NCBI GenBank assembly: GCA_902635545.1
Contig: CACPOL010000001.1
Coordinates: forward strand, 124,001 to 188,000
DNA: 64,000 nt
Source of the DNA: an uncultured Pelagibacteraceae bacterium
Lineage (GTDB): Bacteria; Pseudomonadota; Alphaproteobacteria; Pelagibacterales; Pelagibacteraceae
Reading direction: 5' to 3'
Made by a program: the position numbers and the translations under genes. This document shows positions 16,279 through 25,868 of the stretch, one piece after another (within the stretch, counting starts at the first letter, position 1; the number at the start of each line of letters is the position of its first letter). The notes under the pieces were generated by a model that was given only the letters and a program-made list of their open reading frames with translations, was not told where the DNA came from and did no database searches.

Positions 16279-17127
16279 ATGGTCAAAATATTCCCATTTA
16301 TTTTCATTTTGCTTTGGTCATCAGCTTTCATCACAACTAAGCCAATTATTGATTACAGTGAACCATTTTCTGCGCTTTCATTTAGATTTGGGATTGTTGC
16401 ATTAGGTTTTTTTTTATTTTCTTTATATTCAAAACAAAAAATTTTGGTGAAAAAAAAATATTTTTTTGAATCTTTTTTTAGTGGTGTTCTTTTTCATGGT
16501 TTTTATTTAGGAGGTGTTTTTTTTTCAATTTCAGTAGGCATGCCAACTAGCATAGCGGCACTTATAGTAACTCTTCAACCTATTTTAACAAATGCTTTAA
16601 GTGGTCCAATTTTAAAAGAAAAAGTTACACTCAAACAATGGATTGGAGTTTTATTAGGATTTATTGGTGCAGCTCTTGTTTTGGGATTTGATATTGGTAA
16701 AGAAATACCTGTAAATGGATTTATCGCAACAATAATAGCTTTGTTGGCAATTACATTTTCAACTATTTGGCAAAAAAAACTTAGTAACAACTTGCCTTTA
16801 TCAGTTAGTAATATGAATCAAGCTTTTGGTGGTTGTATATTTCATTTATTTATAATTCTTATATTTGTTGATCCATATATTAATTTTTCAAAAAATTTCC
16901 TTATTGCAATGAGTCATCAAATTTTTTTAGTATCATTTGGTGCTTTTACAATACTCATGTATTTAATTAAGAAAAACTCTGCTAGCAAAACTGTATCAAT
17001 ATTTTTTCTAATCCCCTCGACATCTGCATTTATGGCTTGGCTTTTTTTGGGAGAAAAATTAAACAGTTTAGATTTAGCAGGATTTTTAATTGCTTCAATG
17101 GGTGTTTATATAGCAACAAGAGACTAA
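16279..17127 (+). CDS. EamA/DMT-family transporter
   Basis: This inner-membrane transporter of about 282 aa has about ten predicted transmembrane helices in two EamA repeats. The first repeat ends with MPTSIAALIVTLQPILTNAL and the second with SASKTVSIFFLIPSTSAFMAW. Such RhaT/EamA-type permeases export or import metabolites or amino acids; the substrate is not predictable here. An in-frame GTG at 16273 lies two codons upstream and neither start has a clear Shine-Dalgarno. It converges on soxG with a 3-base gap. Confidence 0.88.
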   Translation: MVKIFPFIFILLWSSAFITTKPIIDYSEPFSALSFRFGIVALGFFLFSLYSKQKILVKKKYFFESFFSGVLFHGFYLGGVFFSISVGMPTSIAALIVTLQPILTNALSGPILKEKVTLKQWIGVLLGFIGAALVLGFDIGKEIPVNGFIATIIALLAITFSTIWQKKLSNNLPLSVSNMNQAFGGCIFHLFIILIFVDPYINFSKNFLIAMSHQIFLVSFGAFTILMYLIKKNSASKTVSIFFLIPSTSAFMAWLFLGEKLNSLDLAGFLIASMGVYIATRD

Positions 17128-17130
17128 AAT

Positions 17131-17718
17131 TTACTTTCCAATATAACCAAACTCTAAACAGGCATCAGTTATAGAATGATATAAAGACTCTCCAAAACTT
17201 CTTAAAGCAAAAATTCTCAATTTTTCTGGTTTATCATTTGTCATATCAACAGTGATCGATATACCATTAAAAATAGAATTCAAACAATTATTCTTATTTA
17301 AATTATTAAAATTAAAAGGGCATCCTTTTTTCAGTACTTCTTTAGCTTCATCTCCCTCTAATTCAATGATTGCTCTAGAATGTGATAAATCTGTAACAGC
17401 AAAATCTTTATCACTAAAATTTTGTTCAATTTCTTTTATAATCTTTTTATTTTTTGAAACTATTAGCCAATTTCTTGGTCCATACCAAAGAATTCTTGTA
17501 TTCTCATTATTGCTTACATTTAAAGGGTTGTTGCTTATTTTTAAATTGTCAATAATAAGTTTATCTATTAAATTATTGGAGTTTTTATATTGAACAACTT
17601 GAACAATTAGTAAATTCTTCAATTCAGAAACTTTCAGTAGACTATTTTCATCTTTATCTTCATAATCTCCAAACTGTCCTTTTTGATGAACATTTTCTAA
17701 AGCAGAAATTAAACTCAT
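17131..17718 (-). CDS. soxG: Sarcosine oxidase gamma subunit family
   Basis: This 195-aa protein is the last gene of a soxB-soxD-soxA-soxG operon and has the gamma-subunit pattern: [37 protein letters not shown] and a [15 protein letters not shown]-terminal segment. In heterotetrameric sarcosine oxidase the gamma subunit has a GcvT-like fold and packs against alpha. The homologous subunit of N-methylglutamate dehydrogenase (MgdD) looks alike, so the substrate of the complex is open. Its start overlaps the soxA stop by 4 bases. Confidence 0.88.
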   Translation of the reverse strand: MSLISALENVHQKGQFGDYEDKDENSLLKVSELKNLLIVQVVQYKNSNNLIDKLIIDNLKISNNPLNVSNNENTRILWYGPRNWLIVSKNKKIIKEIEQNFSDKDFAVTDLSHSRAIIELEGDEAKEVLKKGCPFNFNNLNKNNCLNSIFNGISITVDMTNDKPEKLRIFALRSFGESLYHSITDACLEFGYIGK

Positions 17719-20711
17719 GATCTAACTCTTTCTCCTTTTGGATCTACATAATGAGAAGAGACAATTTCAACTGGAATTATTTTATTTTTTAATGGTGACA
17801 TTACAAATAATTTTTCTCCAATCATATTTTTTCCATCTTTCAATATAGCTAATGAAAATGGATTATCATATTCTACACTCCAACAAGACGCAGAAATGTG
17901 GCCTAATTTTTTATTTGGCAATGAAGCTTTCGCGTCTTTAACTAAATGGGAACCTTCAGGGATATTAGTTTTTTTATCTATTGGAACCACTCCAACAATT
18001 CTTTGTCTATCTTTAGCTACAAAAGCTAGTCTCTGTAATGATCTTTTTCCAATAAAATCTTTCTTTTTACTAACCAATCCTTCTAGAGCATTGTCATATG
18101 GAATTGTTCTTCCATCTAATTCTGAACCTGCAACGTGGCCCATCTCAATTCTTAAAGTAGATAATGCCTCAGTTCCGTATGGCTGAATCTTAAATTCTTC
18201 CCCTAATTCAACAATTTTTTCCCACATAAATTTCCCATAGTCAGACTCTACATTTAGCTCATAAGCTAGCTCACCTGAGAACGAAATTCTAAAAATTCTT
18301 GTTTTAACACCAAACAAGTCACCTTCCATAAAACCCATGAAAGGTAGATTCTCATTCGATACATCATTGTTTGGAAATAGTTTTTTTAATAAGTTCCTTG
18401 AGTTTGGGCCAGCAATAGCAGCACCAGCCCATTGCTCTGTTGTTGAAACAACATTTACGTTTAGTTCTGGCCACACTAATTGAAGATAATACTCAAGATG
18501 CGAAAGCACATTAGCTGCTTGAGCGGTAGTCGTTGTCATGTGATAATGATTTTCTGAAATTCTTGTGGTGGTACCATCATCCATAACTATTCCATCTTCT
18601 CTTAACATCACTCCGTATCTAGCTTTACCAACAGGCAACTTTAGCCATGCATTAGTATATACTCTATTTAAAAATTCAGCTGCGTCTGGACCTTTAATAT
18701 CTATTTTTCCTAAAGTAGTTACATCACAAACTCCAACGTTGGTTCTTACATTTTTAGCCTCTCTCTTTGATGCTTCAAATAAATTTTCATCACCTTTTTT
18801 ATAATATCTTGGCCTTAACCAAACTCCAGCATCAACAAAAATTGCATTATTCTTTTCATGCCAGGAATGCATTGGTGATTTTCTTGTTGGTTTAGAATGT
18901 TTTCCAATTTCTCTCCCTACAATTGCACCAATTGATATGGGTGTATAAGGTGGCCTAAAGGTAGTATGTCCAACAGATGGAACCACTTTATTTTCGATGT
19001 CTGATACTAATTGCAAACCATTCAAATTACTTGTCTTACCTTGGTCAGTAGCCATACCAAGAGTTGTATATCTTTTTACATGTTCTATTGAACGATACCC
19101 TTCTCTTAGAGCTAACTCAATATCTGAAACTGAAACATCATTTTGAAAATCTAAAAATCTTTTATAATTTTTTCCTTTTGGTAATGGAACACACCAAAAT
19201 TTATCATGTTTAGAGTATTTTTTTTCTACTATATTTGGAATAGAAACTTTGTTTTCTATATTAGTTATTTTTTTTGAGAGATTGTTTCCTGCCTCAAATG
19301 ATGTCTTCAATGTTTCTTTAAGTGAAAAAACTCCATTTGCTGCTCCCAAGGTAGTTTCATTCTGCTTAGACTTACCAGGTATGAAAGCATCTATATTATC
19401 ATCAAATTTAGTTTTATTACCAGATTGAGAAGCTAAGTGAATAGTAGGTGTCCAAAACCCTGAGACACAAATACAATCACAATTAATATTTTCTATTTTA
19501 CCTAATTTTTTTTTATCTTTTGAAATTAAAGCAATGTCTGCTGATTTTACTTTTTTATAACCTTTAGCTGCTACAACAACATAAGAAAATTTTATATTTA
19601 ATCCTAAATTTTTTGCCTCATCTACTATTTCTGAAGCTGGATTTTCTCTTGAGTCTAAAACTATTGGATCAATACCATTTTTTTTAAATTCAATAGCTGT
19701 TTCATACCCACTATCATTATTTGTAAATACTAATGGCTTTTTTCCAACTAAAACTCCATAAACTTTCATGTATTCTTTTGCAGCAGATGAAAGCATAACA
19801 CCAGGAGTATCGTTATTACCAAAAACTATTGGTCTTTCAATGGATCCTGAAGAAATTAAAACTTCTTTCGCTCTTATGTACCATAATTTTTTATTAGGAT
19901 GATATTTTTTAGTTTTTGGCAAATGATCGCTGATCTTTTCAGACATTACTAGCATGTTGTGATCATAATACCCAAAAATTTGAGATCTATTTTTAACAAT
20001 AACATTTGGCATATCTTTAAGTTCTGCGATAATTTTTTCAGCCCAATTTTTTCCTGACTGGTTTCCAATATTGACATCACTTGTTAGTAAAGATCCACCA
20101 AATCTAGATTTATCTTCTGCTAAAATTACTTTTGCACCATTTTTTGCAGCAGCATAAGCGCTTGAAAGTCCAGATGGTCCAGATCCAGCAATTAATAAAT
20201 CACAATACTCGTATTTATGTTCATATCTTTCTTTATCATGTTTTGTCGAAGCAACCCCTAATCCAGCTGCTTTTCTTATGAAAGGTTCATAAACTTTATA
20301 CCAAAAACTTTTTGGCCACATGAATGTCTTATAATAAAAACCAGCTGGTAAAAAAATTTTTAAAATATTATTAATTGCGCCTATATCAAAATTAACACTT
20401 GGCCAACAGTTAACACTCTTTGCTTCTAAACCCTCAAAAAGTTCTTGCTCTGTCGCTTTGATATTTGGTTCAGTTTCACCATCTCTATATAACTGAACAA
20501 CAGCATAAGGTTCGTCAGCTCCAGCTCCAAAAAATCCTCTAGGTCTATGATATTTAAAACTTCTACCTACTAAATGAACTCCATTAGCTAATAAAGCTGA
20601 AGCTAAAGTATCTCCTTCATACCCTTGATACTTTTTTCCATTAAATTTAAATGAAATTTTTTTATTTCTTTTAATAAGCCCAATATCTTTCAATCTAAAT
20701 TCTTGAGACAT
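17715..20711 (-). CDS. soxA: Sarcosine oxidase alpha subunit family
   Basis: This 998-aa subunit carries an N-terminal Fer2_4-like domain (about 1-105, [17 protein letters not shown], lacking cluster cysteines), a dinucleotide-binding oxidoreductase domain (about 165-500, [33 protein letters not shown]), and a C-terminal GcvT-type folate-binding domain from about residue 610. In the tetrameric enzyme, oxidation of the N-methyl group yields methylene-THF in the GcvT domain of alpha. It lies between soxD (1-base overlap) and soxG (4-base overlap). The same architecture occurs in N-methylglutamate dehydrogenase MgdC. Divergent Fhs next door would use the resulting C1 unit. Confidence 0.93.
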   Translation of the reverse strand: MSQEFRLKDIGLIKRNKKISFKFNGKKYQGYEGDTLASALLANGVHLVGRSFKYHRPRGFFGAGADEPYAVVQLYRDGETEPNIKATEQELFEGLEAKSVNCWPSVNFDIGAINNILKIFLPAGFYYKTFMWPKSFWYKVYEPFIRKAAGLGVASTKHDKERYEHKYEYCDLLIAGSGPSGLSSAYAAAKNGAKVILAEDKSRFGGSLLTSDVNIGNQSGKNWAEKIIAELKDMPNVIVKNRSQIFGYYDHNMLVMSEKISDHLPKTKKYHPNKKLWYIRAKEVLISSGSIERPIVFGNNDTPGVMLSSAAKEYMKVYGVLVGKKPLVFTNNDSGYETAIEFKKNGIDPIVLDSRENPASEIVDEAKNLGLNIKFSYVVVAAKGYKKVKSADIALISKDKKKLGKIENINCDCICVSGFWTPTIHLASQSGNKTKFDDNIDAFIPGKSKQNETTLGAANGVFSLKETLKTSFEAGNNLSKKITNIENKVSIPNIVEKKYSKHDKFWCVPLPKGKNYKRFLDFQNDVSVSDIELALREGYRSIEHVKRYTTLGMATDQGKTSNLNGLQLVSDIENKVVPSVGHTTFRPPYTPISIGAIVGREIGKHSKPTRKSPMHSWHEKNNAIFVDAGVWLRPRYYKKGDENLFEASKREAKNVRTNVGVCDVTTLGKIDIKGPDAAEFLNRVYTNAWLKLPVGKARYGVMLREDGIVMDDGTTTRISENHYHMTTTTAQAANVLSHLEYYLQLVWPELNVNVVSTTEQWAGAAIAGPNSRNLLKKLFPNNDVSNENLPFMGFMEGDLFGVKTRIFRISFSGELAYELNVESDYGKFMWEKIVELGEEFKIQPYGTEALSTLRIEMGHVAGSELDGRTIPYDNALEGLVSKKKDFIGKRSLQRLAFVAKDRQRIVGVVPIDKKTNIPEGSHLVKDAKASLPNKKLGHISASCWSVEYDNPFSLAILKDGKNMIGEKLFVMSPLKNKIIPVEIVSSHYVDPKGERVRS

Positions 20712-20980
20712 TAATTAATCTCCTCTTCAGCTTTTAATGTATTAAATATTTCATGAGTTGCTGTATCTCTTTGAACCTTAATCCACTGTCGACAACCTGA
20801 TAAATGTTGCCACAACTCCCAATGTTTTCCTCTTAAACTTTTTCTATTATAAACAAAATTATCCCATTCTTGGTCTGATATTTCTTTATTTAATTCTGGT
20901 CTTTTAACGCTAGCATCTCCGCCATAAGAAAATTCATTTTGTGATCTCATTCCACAGTGTGGACATTTTATATAAAGCAT
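20711..20980 (-). CDS. soxD: Sarcosine oxidase delta subunit family
   Basis: This 89-aa zinc-binding subunit has Cys6, Cys9, His59 and Cys63, exactly the four zinc ligands known for the delta subunit of heterotetrameric sarcosine oxidase. The motif CPHCGMRSQNEFSYGG and the block LRGKHWELWQHLSGCRQW are diagnostic. It abuts soxB (start immediately before the soxB stop) and overlaps the soxA start by one base, so expression is stoichiometrically coupled. Confidence 0.95.
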   Translation of the reverse strand: MLYIKCPHCGMRSQNEFSYGGDASVKRPELNKEISDQEWDNFVYNRKSLRGKHWELWQHLSGCRQWIKVQRDTATHEIFNTLKAEEEIN

Positions 20981-22237
20981 TTATGAAATCCAAGTTTTTG
21001 TACCAAGTCCCTTTTCATCGAGTAAGTGACCTGTATTAAATCTATTTAAACTATATCCAGCATTTAATTTATGAACTTTATCTTGTGCAATCGTATGTGC
21101 AAATGTCCAACCAGATGCTGGAGTTGCTTTAAAACCACCGTAACACCACCCACAATTTAAGTACAATCCTTCAATGTGAGTTTTATCAATTATAGGTGAA
21201 CCATCCATTGACATGTCCATTATGCCACCCCAAGTCCTTAACATTTTTAACTTGCTTAAAAAAGGCATCATCGCAATACCTTCTGTTAATACATGCTGCA
21301 AAGTTGGTAAGTTTCCTCTTTGAGCATAACTATTGTATCCATCCAAATCACCTCCCATAACCATTTCACCTTTATCTGATTGGCTTATATAAAAATGACC
21401 TGCACCAAATGTAACTACTTTATCTAGAACTGGCTTCACTGGTTCGGAAACACATGCTTGTAAAAGATGTGTTTCAATTGGTAATCTCATATTTAATTTC
21501 TCTGCTAAAATATTTGTGCTACCAGCTACACACAATCCTATTTTTTTTGCTTTGATATCTCCACGAGAAGTTCTAACTCCAGTAATTTTTCCAGCAGATA
21601 CATCAAATCCAATTACTTCACAATTTTGAATTATATCTACTCCCATCGAGTCTGCTTGACGAGCGTAACCCCAGGCTACTGCATCATGCCTAGCAGTGCC
21701 TGCACTTGGTTGCATCAAACCTCCAAAAATTGGAAATCTCACATTTTCAGAAAAGTCCGCCATTGGAATAATTTCTTGTACTTGTTCCCTATTCAGAAGA
21801 ACTGCATCAATCCCATTCAGTCTCATTGAGTTACCTCTTCTGGCATAAACATTCATTTGAGCATCAGAGTGAGCAAGATTAATTATGCCACGGGGAGAAA
21901 ACATTACATTATAATTTAAATCTTGACTCATCCGTCTCCATAAATCCATTCCAAATTCACTAAACAATCCATTATCATCGTGCATATAATTAGATCTTAT
22001 TATTGTAGTATTACGTCCAACATTGCCCCCACCGATCCAGCCTTTTTCAATTATTGCAACATTTGTAATTTGATGCTCTTTTGCCAGATAATAAGCTGTT
22101 GCCAATCCATGGCCTCCACCACCAATTATAACGACATCATATTCTTTTTTGGGAGATGGATCTTTCCAAGCTAAATCCCATTTTTCATGATTAGAAAAAG
22201 CGTTCTTTATAAGGCTAAATATTGAGTAATTTTGCAT
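20981..22237 (-). CDS. soxB: Sarcosine oxidase beta subunit family
   Basis: This 418-aa FAD-dependent amine oxidoreductase of the DAO family is the first gene of soxBDAG. The FAD-binding glycine motif IIGGGGHGLATAYYLA lies at residues 37-52. His184 in GTARHDAVAWGYAR corresponds to the region that carries the covalent FMN histidine in characterised tetrameric sarcosine oxidases. The C-terminal block LYLNCGWCYGGFKATPASGW is typical of the beta subunit. The operon diverges from fhs. The same family includes MgdA of the methylamine pathway, so sarcosine is the default but not the only possible substrate. Confidence 0.93.
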   Translation of the reverse strand: MQNYSIFSLIKNAFSNHEKWDLAWKDPSPKKEYDVVIIGGGGHGLATAYYLAKEHQITNVAIIEKGWIGGGNVGRNTTIIRSNYMHDDNGLFSEFGMDLWRRMSQDLNYNVMFSPRGIINLAHSDAQMNVYARRGNSMRLNGIDAVLLNREQVQEIIPMADFSENVRFPIFGGLMQPSAGTARHDAVAWGYARQADSMGVDIIQNCEVIGFDVSAGKITGVRTSRGDIKAKKIGLCVAGSTNILAEKLNMRLPIETHLLQACVSEPVKPVLDKVVTFGAGHFYISQSDKGEMVMGGDLDGYNSYAQRGNLPTLQHVLTEGIAMMPFLSKLKMLRTWGGIMDMSMDGSPIIDKTHIEGLYLNCGWCYGGFKATPASGWTFAHTIAQDKVHKLNAGYSLNRFNTGHLLDEKGLGTKTWIS

Positions 22238-22360
22238 TATTAAATTTTATAATAATGAATATAAATAGTTCATATTTTTTTTATATATAATTTTTAGATA
22301 TTTCCAAAGCCACTAAAAAGAGATACTAATCGACCAGTTTTAATATTTTTGAGTTTATTA

Positions 22361-24046
22361 ATGAGTAAAGTAAAATCAGATATCCAAATAGCAAGAGAAG
22401 CTAAAATGCAACCAATCAAAGACATTTTAGCTAAAATCGACGTTCCAGATGAAAGTTCATCTTTCAGTCCTATGGGGCGTCATATAGCAAAAATTAATTT
22501 AGAATACCTAGATAAATTAAAAGACAATAAAGATGGTAAGTTAGTTTTAGTTACTGCCATAACACCTACGCCTGCTGGTGAAGGAAAAACCACAACGTCA
22601 GTAGGTTTAAATGATGGGTTAAATAAAATTGGAAAAAAATCTATTGTTTGTTTGCGAGAGCCAAGTCTGGGTCCATCTTTTGGACTAAAAGGAGGTGCAG
22701 CTGGAGGGGGGTATGCTCAAGTTGTGCCAATGGAACAAATCAATTTACACTTTACAGGAGATTTTCATGCAATCACCTCAGCTCATAATCTTTTATCAGC
22801 CCTTATTGATAATCATATTTATTGGGGAAATAAACTTAATATAGATATAAGAAGAATTTCTTGGAGAAGAGTAATGGATATGAATGATAGATCTTTAAGG
22901 TCCATTATTGTAGATCTTGGTGGTGTAGCCAATGGATTTCCTCGTCAAGACAGTTTTGATATAACTGTTGCTTCAGAGTTAATGGCAATTTTTTGTCTAG
23001 CAACAGATTTGAAAGATTTAGAAAATAGAATTGCAAACATTACGATCGGATATACTCGAGATAAAAAGGCAATTTTTGCTAAAGATTTAAACGCACAAGG
23101 TCCAATGACTGTTTTATTAAAAGAAGCAATCAGACCTAATATAACTCAAACTTTAGAAAATAATCCAGCTATTATTCACGGAGGCCCTTTTGCGAATATA
23201 GCTCACGGTTGTAATTCTGTTATAGCAACAAAAGCAGGTCTTAAACTTTCAGATTATGTTGTTACAGAGGCTGGATTTGGTGCAGACCTTGGGGCAGAAA
23301 AATTTTTGAATATTAAGTGTAGAAAATCTGGTATCAAACCTGATTGTGTAGTTATTGTTGCAACAATTAGAGCTCTTAAAATGCATGGTGGTATACCTAA
23401 AGATGAATTAAAAAATGAAAATATTAAAGCATTAAAAAAAGGTTTAGTTAATTTAGAAAGGCATATTAATAACACTAGAAAATTTGGTCTTCCAGTCACA
23501 ATTGCAGTAAACCATTTTATAACTGATACAGAAAAAGAAATGAAAACATTATTGGATTTTTGTAAAACTCAAGGTGTTAAGGCTTCTAAATGTACGCACT
23601 GGTCTTTTGGAGGTGAAGGAGCAAAAGAACTAGCGATGAATGTTGTGGAAATTTGTGAAGATAATCAAGACACATTTAAATACTTATATGAAGATAAATT
23701 GCCCCTATTTAAGAAAGTTGAAAAAATTGCACAAGAAATTTATCATGCAAGCGAAGTAGTTGCTGATACAAAAGTCAGACAACAGTTAAAAGATTTTGAA
23801 GAAAAAGGATACGGTAATCTACCTGTTTGTATTGCAAAAACTCAATATAGTTTTTCTACAGATCCAAATTTAAAAGGTGCGCCCACAGGGCATGTTTTAC
23901 CAGTAAGGGAAGTCAGATTATCATCTGGTGCAGAATTTATAGTTGTTGTTTGTGGGGAAATTATGACTATGCCTGGTTTGCCAAAAGTACCAGCCGCAGA
24001 CAATATTAAATTAAATGACAAAGGTGAAGTAGAGGGTCTTTTTTAA
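22361..24046 (+). CDS. fhs: Formate-tetrahydrofolate ligase
   Basis: Fhs interconverts formate, ATP and THF with 10-formyl-THF and closes the route by which methyl groups carried on THF are oxidised to formate with ATP gain. The protein has [20 protein letters not shown] (nucleotide-binding P-loop, about residue 68), [20 protein letters not shown] and [15 protein letters not shown], all canonical. I chose the ATG at 22361; a TTG four codons upstream (22349) would add MSLL. It diverges from soxBDAG and shares a TTAA double stop with the convergent amidotransferase. The 123-base leader shows no riboswitch I can name. Confidence 0.96.
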   Translation: MSKVKSDIQIAREAKMQPIKDILAKIDVPDESSSFSPMGRHIAKINLEYLDKLKDNKDGKLVLVTAITPTPAGEGKTTTSVGLNDGLNKIGKKSIVCLREPSLGPSFGLKGGAAGGGYAQVVPMEQINLHFTGDFHAITSAHNLLSALIDNHIYWGNKLNIDIRRISWRRVMDMNDRSLRSIIVDLGGVANGFPRQDSFDITVASELMAIFCLATDLKDLENRIANITIGYTRDKKAIFAKDLNAQGPMTVLLKEAIRPNITQTLENNPAIIHGGPFANIAHGCNSVIATKAGLKLSDYVVTEAGFGADLGAEKFLNIKCRKSGIKPDCVVIVATIRALKMHGGIPKDELKNENIKALKKGLVNLERHINNTRKFGLPVTIAVNHFITDTEKEMKTLLDFCKTQGVKASKCTHWSFGGEGAKELAMNVVEICEDNQDTFKYLYEDKLPLFKKVEKIAQEIYHASEVVADTKVRQQLKDFEEKGYGNLPVCIAKTQYSFSTDPNLKGAPTGHVLPVREVRLSSGAEFIVVVCGEIMTMPGLPKVPAADNIKLNDKGEVEGLF

Positions 24047-24843
24047 TTTGTTAAGTTATTTAACCAATTTTGTAATTCAATAGTTCTATCTATTTGATTT
24101 GAATTTTTTATCTCTTTTTGAATAATATCTATATGTTTATCTATTTCATTATAATTTTTAAAACATTTTCTATATTCTATTAATTTCTCTTTTCTAAATT
24201 TTATAATATTAATCATTTTTTCATAAGTAATTTCAGGGTGATATTGTAGTCCCCAAATTTCACTCAGTCCATACTTGAAATATATACTTTGAATTCTGTT
24301 TATTTTATTTGAAGCCAAATGAATAGCTCCTTTAGGAACTGTTACTACCTCATCAAAATTAAAAGCTGGCGAATTAAATTTTTTGTTTTTTTTAAAATAA
24401 AGATGGTGATTTAAACCTTGATTAGTTAATTCTATATCATTTGCTATACCAATATTTGATCCTTTATTACTTTTTTTAACCTCACCTCCAGAGGCAGTTA
24501 CTGCTACTTGCATTCCCCAACAAATTGCTAAAATTTTATTTATTTTTTTAAAACATTCTTTCATAAAGGAGATTTGTCTTCTAATTTCTATTGTATCATT
24601 ATAAATATTTAAACTACTACCACCCCAAATTAATCCATCATATTTTTTTAAAGAGGGAATTATTTTATTTAGATCTAATTCACAACATGGATTTAAGACA
24701 TCAATTTCTAAATTTTTATTAAATAAACCAAGACTTTTCCTAAGACTTTCAGTGTGAGTTTCTATTCCATTTTCAGTAAACTTTTTACTTTCTTCAACAG
24801 TATTTCCTTCACAAATTAATATTTTAAAATTTTTCATCACCAA
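24043..24843 (-). CDS. Class I glutamine amidotransferase domain protein
   Basis: This 266-aa stand-alone glutamine amidotransferase (GATase1) has the nucleophile Cys108 in [10 protein letters not shown] and the His/Glu pair in LQYHPEIT. It resembles the GuaA-type GATase alone and related gamma-glutamyl hydrolase-like proteins that act on glutamine or gamma-glutamyl amides. It overlaps the gpsA-like gene by 7 bases and is last in the glycine betaine transporter operon. A role in processing a gamma-glutamyl amine would fit the neighbourhood but is inference. Confidence 0.78.
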   Translation of the reverse strand: MVMKNFKILICEGNTVEESKKFTENGIETHTESLRKSLGLFNKNLEIDVLNPCCELDLNKIIPSLKKYDGLIWGGSSLNIYNDTIEIRRQISFMKECFKKINKILAICWGMQVAVTASGGEVKKSNKGSNIGIANDIELTNQGLNHHLYFKKNKKFNSPAFNFDEVVTVPKGAIHLASNKINRIQSIYFKYGLSEIWGLQYHPEITYEKMINIIKFRKEKLIEYRKCFKNYNEIDKHIDIIQKEIKNSNQIDRTIELQNWLNNLTN

Positions 24844-25865
24844 TTAATGACTAATTTTTTATTATCACATATAGTTGATATCAAGCTAAACATTAGTGGA
24901 AAATGTTTTGAATTTAAATCTTTTAAAATTTTGGGGCCTATTTCAAGTGCTAAATCTGCACCCTCAATCGTTATGTTCTTCATGAATTTTTTTTTAGCAT
25001 CTTTATAAAGATATCCCTGACCCAAATATTTACCCATCAAACTATTTCTTCCACCGATGGCACTAACATATAAATCACCTAAACCTGCTAATCCATAAAC
25101 AGTTTCAGCATTTCCCCCATAATGTGAAACAAATTCGGACATTTCTGATATAGATCTATGTATTAAAGAGGCTGATGTATTTAAGTAATGATTTGAATTA
25201 CTACTATTATCATTTTTTTTTCCACTTAATCCCTCAGCTGCCCCAATTACCATTGAGTAAATATTCTTAATTGCTCCAGATAATTCAACACCAGTTAAAT
25301 CATTTGATAACTCAATAGAATAATACTTGGTAGAAATTATTTTTTTCAATTTTTGTGCTATTTCAATTTTTGTATTTGCTATTACAGTTCCAGTTCTCAC
25401 TTTATTTGCTAAACCTGAGGCTAAACATGGTCCCTTTATTGCTGAAATATTGATATTCTCACATCCTAAATTTGTTAAAAGAATTTTAATTTTTTCTGAT
25501 AAAGTTATAAGTTCATTTTCAACAATGGCCAAACCTTTAGTTAATAAGATAATTGGCATATTATTTTTATATTTTTTTGAAATTTGTTTTACAAACCACT
25601 CAATTCCCACTGAGCTAATTGCGGCAACGATAATATCAGTATTTTTTTCTAATATTTGATCTAACTTACTAAATTTTTCCATCTTCAAATTTTTAGGTAA
25701 AAAAGTATTCAAAGATGGATGATAATTTCTTTTTGCTTTAATATCGTTAATTAAATCATCTTCTAAGTGTGTCCCTACTAAGGTAACTTCATTATTATTT
25801 TCTAAACAAGGTACAGAAAAAGCTGATCCCATTGCTCCTGCTCCTATAATTGTAATTTTTTTCAT
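24837..25865 (-). CDS. gpsA: Glycerol-3-phosphate dehydrogenase family (GpsA-like)
   Basis: This 342-aa NAD(P)-dependent dehydrogenase has the dinucleotide motif GAGAMG at residues 8-13, the catalytic Lys region in VELSGAIKNIYSMVIGAAEGL and the family motif GLAGLGDLYVSAIGGRN. GpsA makes glycerol-3-phosphate from dihydroxyacetone phosphate for phospholipids. It lies 3 bases after the fused proW, so it appears to be transcribed with a betaine transporter, an unusual position. It could be the only gpsA or a paralogue with a different substrate; without the rest of the genome this is open. Confidence 0.82.
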   Translation of the reverse strand: MKKITIIGAGAMGSAFSVPCLENNNEVTLVGTHLEDDLINDIKAKRNYHPSLNTFLPKNLKMEKFSKLDQILEKNTDIIVAAISSVGIEWFVKQISKKYKNNMPIILLTKGLAIVENELITLSEKIKILLTNLGCENINISAIKGPCLASGLANKVRTGTVIANTKIEIAQKLKKIISTKYYSIELSNDLTGVELSGAIKNIYSMVIGAAEGLSGKKNDNSSNSNHYLNTSASLIHRSISEMSEFVSHYGGNAETVYGLAGLGDLYVSAIGGRNSLMGKYLGQGYLYKDAKKKFMKNITIEGADLALEIGPKILKDLNSKHFPLMFSLISTICDNKKLVINW

Positions 25866-25868
25866 TTG

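Noticed and set aside
17252-18804. Antisense open frames inside soxG and soxA (and many similar ones elsewhere)
   Set aside because: They lie wholly within well-supported genes on the other strand, have no recognisable domain and reflect the low stop density caused by codon bias.
22238-22360. Possible riboswitch in the fhs leader
   Set aside because: The 123-base divergent region is AT-rich with a short GC-richer part near 22300-22335, but I could not fold it into a known SAM, THF or glycine riboswitch.
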